Source of the DNA: Lachnospiraceae bacterium
GTDB taxonomy: Bacteria > Bacillota > Clostridia > Lachnospirales > Lachnospiraceae
Assembly: GCA_024691065.1 (NCBI GenBank)
Contig: JAILOA010000223.1
Span: 1-11,619, forward strand
Direction: 5' to 3'
Length of the DNA: 11,619 nucleotides
Every line of letters starts with the position of its first letter. The stretch's first letter is position 1. Made by a program: the position numbers and the translations under genes. Of this stretch, positions 5,306 through 11,619 are shown in pieces. The notes under the pieces were generated by a model. The model was not told the DNA's origin, did not search any database, and saw only the letters and a program-made list of their open reading frames with translations.

Positions 5306-7633
5306 TTATCTATAAGCCCCGTATAACCGTTTCTTTCTGTTTTTCTCGGCATACATGAGCTTGTCGGCTTCGTCGTATTCCTTGTCTAAATCCGTGGATT
5401 CATCACAGATAAATATTCGGAAGCCGATACTTGCATCAATTATATATTCCTTTCCGGATGTCCGGTTACATTCCGAAATAAAGGAATGAAAATGCTTCCC
5501 GTATTCAAAAACCTTCTTTTCCGCGAGTTTTAAATCGGTTTCATCAAATAAGCCGCAAACAACGAATTCATCGCCACCGATTCGGGCAACGATGGAATTC
5601 ACATCGGTAATTTTGGTTAAAATGTCAGCAATACAGGTAATTGCTATATCTCCGTCATCATGTCCAAATGTATCATTTATGAATTTCAAATTATCCAAAT
5701 CGATACTGACGATGAAACCAAGTCTGCCGAAATTCGCAGGATTTCTTATAAGCGCCGCTGACTCCTTCAAATATCCGCGCCTGTTGTAAATCTTTGTAAG
5801 GGCATCATAGTAGGATATTTCGGAAAGCTCTTCGTTATTACGTTTAACAAGCTCTAAGTCCTTCTTAAGCTCTTCGTTTGCGAGCTTTTGCTTCTTAAAC
5901 AGTTTAAATATCTTTAATGCCATCGAAAGATGTACATTAATAGGAGAGATACAGTCGATTGTATCTACATCCGTCTCTGAAAGGCTGAGACCGTAAAGCT
6001 CCTTACCTAAGAACATAGGCATAAGAGTCATGGTTACTCTTTCATCCGGTAAATATTCATTATTTATAACTTCATAATATTCTAAATGCTTTGCTTTTCC
6101 GTTTTCAGGAAGCTTTACAACACCCTCGTCATTATCACAATAAGCGATAAGCTCTATGTTTTCATTTTGTATCCACTTAAGCTTGGAGCGGTATTTCAAT
6201 GTATTTTCAAAGGTGTAAATATACATTTTCTTAAAACCGATTCGCTTAAGCTTTTTAAATATAACATTATATGAGTCTGCCGAATCTTCTTTGAAGTTCA
6301 GCATGTAATCGGATAAGAAGTTCGATATCTCCGAGATACTCGTTGCATTTTGACGCTTTGCCTGGAAGAGCTTGTCAACAAGCCTTATCATAAATCTGTA
6401 AAGGCTTGAGTAGAGCTCGGAAAACCTGAAGCGGTCAAATGGATCCGAAAGCCTTTGAAAATAAAGGTATTCCATAGCGGTCATAACATTTATGACATTA
6501 TCCATCGAGGTGTACTTGAATTCATCCATCACAACGATGGTCGAAAGTGTATGATGGATAATCTTTTTGTTGCTGCCAAAGTCCTTGCTTTCGATACATT
6601 CTTCAATTAAATTGAAGAGTGTGGAAAAGCGTTCCTTGATAAGATTCAGTGATTCATCATTTACATACTCTTCAAAAATAATCTCGAAGATTTTATCTAT
6701 GTCAATCGTAAAGTTCGAAAAATCATGAATCCCCATACGTTCATAAAGCGATATGAATTCGAATTCGTCGCATCCGCAGGAATTCCTCTGGATGAAAAAT
6801 GTATTGATATCCTTTCTGGAAACCTCCCCATTCAGGAACTTATCAACCTCCATAATTGACTTGTAGGCAAGCATATTAGGGCTGCTTTCCACGGTCGTAA
6901 GAGGAGGAAGAAGACTGAATGCAGCGGGCGAGTTGTCAAATCCGGAAACTAAAATGTCGTCTCCAACAGAAAGTCCGCGCTTTTCAAATACCCTGTAGCC
7001 ACTTACGGCCATCAGATCATTTGCAAAAATGACTGCCTCCAAATCAGGGTTCCTGTCCAGAAGTTCCTCCACACAGGAGTCACAGTCCGACTCAAAGGTT
7101 CCGTAAACAACTCTGTTCTCGATATATTCGATGTTGTTTTCAAGGAGTATCGACTTATATATGGCCAGTCGTTCCTTGGCGTCCATATTGGTAAGAGGAC
7201 CACTTACAAAGCCTATCCTGGTAGCATGGTGCTTTTGAATCATATGCTCGATGCTGTCCTTCAGGCCTGAATAGTTATTGAATACAACACAGGGATATCC
7301 CGGTACCTCGGTGAAAAGCATAATCTTAGGAATGTCCGGTAAATTGTCAAGAAAGTTAAGCTGTTCCTGTGTTTTAACCCTGGTTCCTATGGTACCGAGC
7401 ATGACATACAGAATATCGATGTTCTTTGAAGAAATAAATTTGTAAATCGTATTGTATTGATAATTAAAGTCATTTTCAGTTGTAGCATTAAAGGTTTCCA
7501 AGTATTTCATTGGAAATATAAACAGGTTGGCGTCCTTATACTTGGCGCCAAGAGCTGCTCCTATACAAGCCTCACGGCTGAAATTATTATCCAGGTCATC
7601 TATCAGAAAACCTATATTTAGTCTTTTCTTCAT
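5306..7633 (-). CDS. LacI-type ligand-binding sensor fused to a GGDEF diguanylate cyclase
   Basis: About 775 residues from the ATG at 7633, preferred because AAGG lies eight bases upstream; GTG at 7642 and ATG at 7639 are too close to that site. Residues ~3-275 resemble the sugar-binding part of LacI/periplasmic binding proteins (IGFVSGP 140-146, AVIFANDLMAVSGY 200-213, VSGFDNSPAA 229-238). There is no helix-turn-helix, signal peptide or membrane span, so it should be cytoplasmic. A CGC pair (C286, C288) ends this domain. Residues ~300-575 are not recognised, though ~450-560 look GAF-like. A coiled coil (~578-604) leads into the cyclase: YDALTKIYNRRGY, DLDNLKFINDTFGHDDGD (645-662) and GGDEF (686-690), all intact. 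The product would be c-di-GMP. The RxxD inhibitory site is absent (DVNS, 677-680). It is first in a likely operon with paaK and the ACT gene. Confidence 0.9.
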   Translation of the reverse strand: MKKRLNIGFLIDDLDNNFSREACIGAALGAKYKDANLFIFPMKYLETFNATTENDFNYQYNTIYKFISSKNIDILYVMLGTIGTRVKTQEQLNFLDNLPDIPKIMLFTEVPGYPCVVFNNYSGLKDSIEHMIQKHHATRIGFVSGPLTNMDAKERLAIYKSILLENNIEYIENRVVYGTFESDCDSCVEELLDRNPDLEAVIFANDLMAVSGYRVFEKRGLSVGDDILVSGFDNSPAAFSLLPPLTTVESSPNMLAYKSIMEVDKFLNGEVSRKDINTFFIQRNSCGCDEFEFISLYERMGIHDFSNFTIDIDKIFEIIFEEYVNDESLNLIKERFSTLFNLIEECIESKDFGSNKKIIHHTLSTIVVMDEFKYTSMDNVINVMTAMEYLYFQRLSDPFDRFRFSELYSSLYRFMIRLVDKLFQAKRQNATSISEISNFLSDYMLNFKEDSADSYNVIFKKLKRIGFKKMYIYTFENTLKYRSKLKWIQNENIELIAYCDNDEGVVKLPENGKAKHLEYYEVINNEYLPDERVTMTLMPMFLGKELYGLSLSETDVDTIDCISPINVHLSMALKIFKLFKKQKLANEELKKDLELVKRNNEELSEISYYDALTKIYNRRGYLKESAALIRNPANFGRLGFIVSIDLDNLKFINDTFGHDDGDIAITCIADILTKITDVNSIVARIGGDEFVVCGLFDETDLKLAEKKVFEYGKHFHSFISECNRTSGKEYIIDASIGFRIFICDESTDLDKEYDEADKLMYAEKNRKKRLYGAYR

Positions 7634-7656
7634 ATGCATCACCTTGATTTAGGATA

Positions 7657-7686
7657 CACTCGGGAGTAGAGAAAAAGCCCCGAATG
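7657..7686 (-). promoter_or_regulatory. Small hairpin in the leader of the GGDEF gene
   Basis: In the minus-strand transcript CATTCGGG pairs with CCCGAGTG (eight pairs, one G-U) across a 14-base loop, about 25 bases before the ATG. Its function is unknown. No known riboswitch pattern was recognised. Confidence 0.3.
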
Positions 7687-7742
7687 AAACATTGATAATT
7701 ATAAAAATTCCCCTTTAAAAGCCTATAAAATCGAATGAATAT

Positions 7743-7771
7743 ATTTTATCATATTTATTATTTATAAACAA
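7743..7771 (-). promoter_or_regulatory. Candidate promoter for the GGDEF-paaK-ACT operon
   Basis: On the minus strand: -35 TTGTTT (7766-7771), 17-base spacer, -10 TAAAAT (7743-7748) with an extended TGA just before it. The region is very AT-rich, so chance matches are likely. A second TATAAT at 7698-7703 lacks a -35. Confidence 0.4.
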
Positions 7772-7802
7772 GTACCGAAAAGACAACTTTCTTTTTTTTC
7801 TC

Positions 7803-7831
7803 TTGCTTTTATTACGATACTTTGCTAAAAT
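7803..7831 (+). promoter_or_regulatory. Candidate distal promoter for enolase
   Basis: -35 TTGCTT (7803-7808), 17-base spacer, -10 TAAAAT (7826-7831) with an extended TGC before it. It is plausible, but the -35 is weak. Confidence 0.4.
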
Positions 7832-7882
7832 AATTTTTGTTGGTATGGATTATGTAGTTCGGAAAATGTTTTATTCCTTTAT

Positions 7883-7928
7883 TTGAAGATTTTTATCATG
7901 CAAATGTATAGAAATGGTCGTTTCCGAC
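7883..7928 (+). promoter_or_regulatory. Candidate proximal promoter for enolase with a small inverted repeat at the start site
   Basis: -35 TTGAAG (7883-7888), 18-base spacer, -10 TATAGA (7907-7912). GTCG-TTTC-CGAC (7917-7928) sits where transcription would begin and could be an operator or a 5' stem. Confidence 0.45.
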
Positions 7929-7979
7929 TATGTTCAACCCGTGCAAAGATAAAAAATACGTGAATGAGAGGTAAAAAAG

Positions 7980-9278
7980 ATGAGTTGTTTAAAAATTGAA
8001 AAAGTCATCGGAAGAGAAATCATCGATTCCAGAGGTAATCCAACAGTTGAGGCAGAGGTAGTTCTTTGCAATGGTACAATCGGAAGGGGAGCAGCTCCTT
8101 CAGGCGCATCAACAGGACAGTTCGAAGCACATGAGCTTCGTGATGGAGATAAGAGTAAATTCGGTGGAAAAGGTGTTGCTACCGCTGTTAATAACATTAA
8201 TACTACAATTAATGAAGTATTAAAGGGTATGGACGCATCTGATATTTATGCAATTGATGCAGCTATGATTAAGGCTGACGGAACTCCTAATAAGAAGAAT
8301 CTTGGTGCTAATGCTATCCTTGCTGTTTCTATCGCTTCATGTGATGCAGCTGCTAAGGCACTTAACATTCCTTTATACAGATTCCTTGGTGGTGTAAACG
8401 GAAACGTACTTCCACTTCCTATGATGAATATCTTAAATGGTGGTGCTCATGCTACTAACTCAGTAGATACACAGGAATTCATGATTATGCCTGCCGGAGC
8501 TTCTACATTTAAAGAAGGTTTAAGATGGTGTACAGAAGTATTCCACGCACTTGCTGCTCTTCTTAAGAAAGAAGGAAATACTACAGCAGTTGGTGATGAA
8601 GGTGGTTTCGCACCAAACCTTGAAAGTGATGAAGATACAATCGAGCATATCCTTCAGGCTGTTAAGGATGCAGGATATGAGCCTGGTAAAGATTTCGTAA
8701 TCGCTATGGATGCTGCTTCTTCAGAGTGGAAGAGCGAAAAGGGAATTGGCTTCTACAAGCAGCCTAAGTCAGGTAAGGAATTCACATCAGATGAGCTTAT
8801 CGCTCACTGGGAGTCACTTGTTGACAAGTATCCTATCTACTCAATCGAAGATGGTCTTGATGAGGAAGATTGGGAAGGATGGCAGAAGATGACTGCTAAG
8901 CTTGGTGACAAGGTTCAGCTCGTTGGTGATGACTTATTCGTTACTAATACAGAGCGTCTTGCTAAGGGTATCAGCCTTGGTGCCGGTAACTCAATCCTTA
9001 TTAAGGTTAACCAGATCGGTTCTATTTCCGAGACACTTGAAGCTATCAAGATGGCTCATAAGGCCGGATATACAGCAGTTACATCACACCGTTCAGGTGA
9101 GACAGAGGATACTACAATCGCTGATCTTGCAGTTGCATTAAACACAGGTCAAATCAAGACCGGTGCTCCTTCAAGAAGTGAAAGAGTTGCTAAGTACAAT
9201 CAGCTTATCCGTATCGAGGAAGAGCTTGGTGATTCAGCTAAGTTCCTTGGCTTCGGTGCTTACAACATTAAGAAATAA
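7980..9278 (+). CDS. eno: Enolase (phosphopyruvate hydratase)
   Basis: 432 residues, normal full length. It converts 2-phosphoglycerate to phosphoenolpyruvate in glycolysis, in the cytoplasm, with magnesium. Seen: the N-terminal REIIDSRGNPTVE; the mobile loop SGASTG (41-46); catalytic Glu in VGDEGG (E207); metal ligands D244 (AMDAAS), E290 (YSIEDG) and D317 (GDDLF); the signature ILIKVNQIGSISET (339-352) with catalytic K342; and SHRSGETED (369-377). GAGAGG lies about eight bases before the ATG. The gene stands alone between its own promoter region and a terminator, not in a visible glycolytic cluster. Its codons (many GCT, CTT, GGT, ATC, AAG) look more biased than its neighbours', as expected for a highly expressed gene. 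Confidence 0.98.
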   Translation: MSCLKIEKVIGREIIDSRGNPTVEAEVVLCNGTIGRGAAPSGASTGQFEAHELRDGDKSKFGGKGVATAVNNINTTINEVLKGMDASDIYAIDAAMIKADGTPNKKNLGANAILAVSIASCDAAAKALNIPLYRFLGGVNGNVLPLPMMNILNGGAHATNSVDTQEFMIMPAGASTFKEGLRWCTEVFHALAALLKKEGNTTAVGDEGGFAPNLESDEDTIEHILQAVKDAGYEPGKDFVIAMDAASSEWKSEKGIGFYKQPKSGKEFTSDELIAHWESLVDKYPIYSIEDGLDEEDWEGWQKMTAKLGDKVQLVGDDLFVTNTERLAKGISLGAGNSILIKVNQIGSISETLEAIKMAHKAGYTAVTSHRSGETEDTTIADLAVALNTGQIKTGAPSRSERVAKYNQLIRIEEELGDSAKFLGFGAYNIKK

Positions 9279-9332
9279 TTAGAATGTTTTAATAGTCTAT
9301 TATTAAGAATGTTCTTGGTATCTTATATATTA

Positions 9333-9370
9333 AGGTCTCCGGATATATGTCCGGGGACCTTTCTTTTTCT
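9333..9370 (+). terminator. Rho-independent terminator of enolase
   Basis: AGGTCTCCGGA-TATATG-TCCGGGGACCT gives 11 pairs with one G-U, followed by TTCTTTTTCT. It lies about 55 bases after the eno stop. A short AAGAATGTTCTT palindrome occurs just before it (9305-9316). Confidence 0.92.
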
Positions 9371-9577
9371 GAATATATGAAAATGGTTTGTTTTTTTGTA
9401 TAAATATAAATGTGTAAAATAAATTTATTTGAGTAAATATGGGATAATTAAAGATTTTTTAGATGATATAAAATGTATTTTTTTAGGATAAAAGATTTAT
9501 AATTTTGGCTTAAATGTTGAAAACTGATTTTTTTCCTAAAAAAGACGGCAATTTTTAAGTGAGTTGGTATTTAAAAG
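9371..9577. other. Very AT-rich intergenic stretch without a gene
   Basis: There is no ORF with a ribosome binding site. It has many A and T tracts and a perfect palindrome AAATAAATTTATTT (9417-9430). Lying directly upstream of a near-consensus promoter, the A/T tracts could act as UP-element-like DNA; this is inference. Confidence 0.45.
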
Positions 9578-9606
9578 TTGACACGATTTAAAGTTTCAAT
9601 TATACT
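9578..9606 (+). promoter_or_regulatory. Near-consensus sigma-A promoter for the hydrolase gene
   Basis: Perfect -35 TTGACA (9578-9583), 17-base spacer, -10 TATACT (9601-9606). It is the best promoter in the window. Confidence 0.9.
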
Positions 9607-9668
9607 AGAAAAGGCTGATTTAATAGCGTTCTAAATGGGGATGGCGCTGAATTGAAAGGACTTTAGAT

Positions 9669-10499
9669 ATGTTAGATATAATTTATTGTGTAGTTTGCAT
9701 TGTATTATTCGTGGCTATCGCGTTCGTGATACCGATGATTATAAATAAATCAAGACTTAAAAAGGAAAAGGGGAAAATTCATCCGGGAATCAGGGCAGGT
9801 GTTGGAATCGGTGGATTTGTCTTAGGAGCCGGATTATTTGCATTTTTATATCTTAATTCTTATTATCACGCAGTTTCCGATGAGGTTGCTCCATATATAC
9901 AGGATCACGAAGGTGTCAAGGTTACCAGAATTTCAAAAGGATGGTTCTTCGACGGAGCTGAATCCGAGAGGGCATTCATATTCTATCCGGGAGCAAAGGT
10001 CGAAGCAAAGAGCTATGCACCGTTCCTCAGTAAAATGGCATTAAGCGGAATAGATTGTTTCCTCGTGGAAATGCCTTATGAATTAGCTGTTTTTGATGTA
10101 AATGCAGCGGACTCCATAATGGACAACTATGAATATAACGAATGGATGATCGGTGGTCATTCACTTGGTGGAAATATGGCAGCGAAGTATGCCAAGGGTA
10201 AGGAAGATAAGTTTAAGAAGGTTATTATGTTAGCTTCCTATCCTTCGGTGGAGCTTTCCGATGATGTGGAATTCCTTTCTATATTCGGAAGCAAGGATGG
10301 TATCCTTAATTTCCTGACTTATGAGAAAAACAGGGCTAAGTGGCCTGAAAACTGGGGTGAAGAGATTATAAAAGATGGTAATCATTCGCAGTTTGGAAAT
10401 TACGGTAGACAGGACTTTGATGGCAAGGCCGGGATTACGGCTGATGAACAACAGCAGCAGACGGTCGAATTGATTTTGGAGAGTTTGGAAGAAGAATAA
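9669..10499 (+). CDS. Membrane-anchored alpha/beta hydrolase
   Basis: 276 residues. Two hydrophobic spans (~3-25 and ~43-63), separated by a Lys/Arg-rich loop (KSRLKKEKGK), form an N-terminal hairpin, leaving the catalytic domain (~80-276) on one side of the membrane, probably outside. The hydrolase fold shows FIFYPGAKVE (oxyanion region, 103-112), the nucleophile elbow GGHSLGG with S165, an acid in FGSKDG (D210) and H239 in DGNHSQFGNYG, a complete Ser-Asp-His triad. It resembles the Abhydrolase_5 group (dienelactone-hydrolase-like proteins). The substrate cannot be told. AAAGGA lies eight bases before the ATG. It is transcribed alone from the strong promoter at 9578 and is convergent with the cardiolipin synthase gene. 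Confidence 0.85.
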   Translation: MLDIIYCVVCIVLFVAIAFVIPMIINKSRLKKEKGKIHPGIRAGVGIGGFVLGAGLFAFLYLNSYYHAVSDEVAPYIQDHEGVKVTRISKGWFFDGAESERAFIFYPGAKVEAKSYAPFLSKMALSGIDCFLVEMPYELAVFDVNAADSIMDNYEYNEWMIGGHSLGGNMAAKYAKGKEDKFKKVIMLASYPSVELSDDVEFLSIFGSKDGILNFLTYEKNRAKWPENWGEEIIKDGNHSQFGNYGRQDFDGKAGITADEQQQQTVELILESLEEE

Positions 10500-10509
10500 A
10501 TTTTCTTTA

Positions 10510-10581
10510 GGAGAATTGCAAAGCAATTCTCCCAAAAGACAAAATAAATGGAGAATCGCTTGCGATTCTCCCAAAAGACAA
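10510..10581. repeat. Two tandem hairpins followed by the same tail sequence
   Basis: Copy 1 is GGAGAATTGC-AAA-GCAATTCTCC (10510-10532). Copy 2 is GGAGAATCGC-TT-GCGATTCTCC (10550-10571). Each is followed by CAAAAGACAAA. The inner stem bases differ between copies but remain fully paired, so changes in one arm are matched in the other. No T-run follows either one, so they are not ordinary terminators. Confidence 0.85.
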
Positions 10582-10620
10582 ATTCAAGCCAGAACACCTA
10601 GTGTTCTGGCTTGAATTTTT
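10581..10620. terminator. Bidirectional terminator between the hydrolase and cls genes
   Basis: A 17-bp perfect stem, AATTCAAGCCAGAACAC (10581-10597), CTA loop, and its complement (10601-10617), ending in a T-run on the plus strand. The A/T flank on the other side gives a weaker tail for the minus-strand cls gene, whose stop is at 10626. Confidence 0.88.
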
Positions 10621-10625
10621 CTGAT

Positions 10626-11619
10626 TTACATCAAAGGTGCGAAGAGCTTCAATATCGCTCCCATCACCACATAAACCCTATATTTCCAATCTTTTTTAAT
10701 ACTATCCAGTGTGATTTCCCTGCATTTTGCAAGGGTCTCGTCGAAGTCTTTTTCGATGTCGGTTATACATGGTACGTTGTACATCAGTGTGGCGCATTCA
10801 AAATGGTGATAGAGGGATCTAAAGTCCCAGTTTATTGTGCCTACAACGGCTTTCTTGTCGTCGCTGCTGCATACCTTCGCATGTACAAAGCCCGGTGTAT
10901 ATTCATAGATTTTCACTCCGGATTTCAGGAGGTTTTTATAATGTCTCTTAGCAAGGGCGTAAGCGTATTTCTTGTCCGGGATTCCCGGGAGTATAAGTTT
11001 TACGTCTATGCCCCGTTCGCCCGCGAATCTAAGGGCTGTTTCAAGTGTGTCATCCAAAATGAGGTAAGGTGTCATAATGTGTACATAGTCTGTAGCACGG
11101 TAAAGTATATCTATATAAACATTTTCTCCTACCTTGTACTCATCGAAAGGTGAGTCACAATAAGGTATGACATAACTCTTGGTATTATTTTTGATTTCCT
11201 AATTATTTATGTCTGATTTTTCCGAAGCTTCACTATCGGAATTCTTGCCTGAAGTAGCAATCTTATTTGCGGATTCAGTCTTGGATTTTTTGTCTGATTT
11301 TTCTTCTTTATTCCTGTTAAGGTTTAGCTCAGGTATTTCCAAATCATAGTTTTTCTCGCCAAGATTCCACATTTGCAAAAACATTCTTGCAAAGGAAAAT
11401 GCAGCGTCTCCTTCAAGTTTTATCGCTGTATCCTTCCAATGACCGAAACGCTCAACCCTGTTTATGTATTCATCTGCGAGATTTACGCCGCCGGTGAATG
11501 AGACCTTTCCGTCGATTACGGTAATTTTTCGGTGATCCCTGTAATTATAGGCGGTTGAAAGAATCGGTTTAATAGGCAGGAATGGCTTACATTTAATTCC
11601 AAATAATCTTACCAGCTTG
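10626..11619 (-). pseudogene. cls: Cardiolipin synthase interrupted by an in-frame TAG, N-terminus beyond the window
   Basis: One continuous minus-strand frame, broken once by TAG at 11199-11201, encodes the C-terminal ~330 residues of a Firmicutes-type cardiolipin synthase, a membrane enzyme that joins phosphatidyl groups. HKD motif 1 is HRKITVID (11511-11534), followed by FTGGVNLADEYINR and RFGHWKDTA. HKD motif 2 is HAKVCSSD (10860-10883), followed by GTINWDFRSLY. After the stop the frame resumes with SYVIPYCDSPFDEY and VGENVYIDILYRATDYV, conserved family sequence, so nothing else is lost. The two halves are joined by a Ser/Lys/Glu/Asn-rich linker longer than usual, and the stop lies in it. 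No ATG, GTG or TTG occurs in frame between the stop and ATG 11075, which has no ribosome binding site, so re-initiation is unlikely. Possible explanations are a nonsense mutation, suppression or a sequencing error. Confidence 0.85.

Noticed and set aside
7643..7979. Riboswitch between the GGDEF and enolase genes
   Set aside because: Only two small stems are visible and no known riboswitch core was recognised.
10611..11153. Plus-strand ORF of 180 codons
   Set aside because: It is antisense to the cardiolipin synthase C-terminal half, begins inside the terminator and has no family match.
11199..11201. Genome-wide reading of TAG as an amino acid
   Set aside because: The phosphorylase gene ends with TAG exactly at the family C-terminus, next to its terminator, so TAG works as a stop here.

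Overview
The window looks like chromosomal sequence from an anaerobic, low-GC Firmicute, most likely a Lachnospiraceae-type Clostridia. The evidence is AT-rich intergenic DNA, GGAGG-type ribosome binding sites, and the protein flavour: an anaerobe-type PaaK paired with an ACT protein, a LacI-sensor GGDEF protein and a Firmicutes-type cardiolipin synthase. The assignment is inference from family resemblance. No rRNA, tRNA, CRISPR array, transposase or prophage gene was found.

Layout, left to right. (1) Positions 1-604 hold no convincing gene: an AT-rich degenerate tandem repeat, a 16-bp palindrome and a good sigma-A promoter at 422-450. (2) A plus-strand gene (605-1417, TTG start) fuses a cupin to a DUF4406 domain, with an internal in-frame Shine-Dalgarno and ATG exactly at the domain boundary. 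(3) Stem-loops and a strong bidirectional terminator separate it from a convergent pyrimidine-nucleoside phosphorylase gene (1586-3280, minus), which carries an extra acidic, low-complexity segment of about 130 residues. (4) Upstream of that gene lie three exact 43-bp tandem repeats, each with a promoter-like -35/-10 pair facing it, plus a leader with inverted repeats. (5) A likely minus-strand operon (7633 down to 3545) encodes a LacI-type sensor fused to a diguanylate cyclase, a phenylacetate-CoA ligase and a tandem-ACT protein, with gaps of 24 and 18 bp. (6) Divergently, enolase (7980-9278, plus) has candidate promoters and its own terminator. (7) A membrane-anchored alpha/beta hydrolase (9669-10499, plus) has a near-consensus promoter. 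(8) After a cluster of three hairpins, a convergent cardiolipin synthase gene runs off the right edge and is broken by an in-frame TAG between its two HKD motifs.

The working connections are the sensor-cyclase/PaaK/ACT operon, which may tie aryl-acid activation to a ligand-sensing c-di-GMP signal; nucleoside salvage behind a triplicated promoter; and central glycolysis. The window is mostly housekeeping. The points that stand out are the low-complexity insertions in two conserved enzymes, the triplicated promoter, the cupin-DUF4406 fusion, the amber-interrupted cls, and a small family of hairpins whose arms share AGAAT/ATTCT. I do not see clear evidence of a wholly new defence or mobile system.
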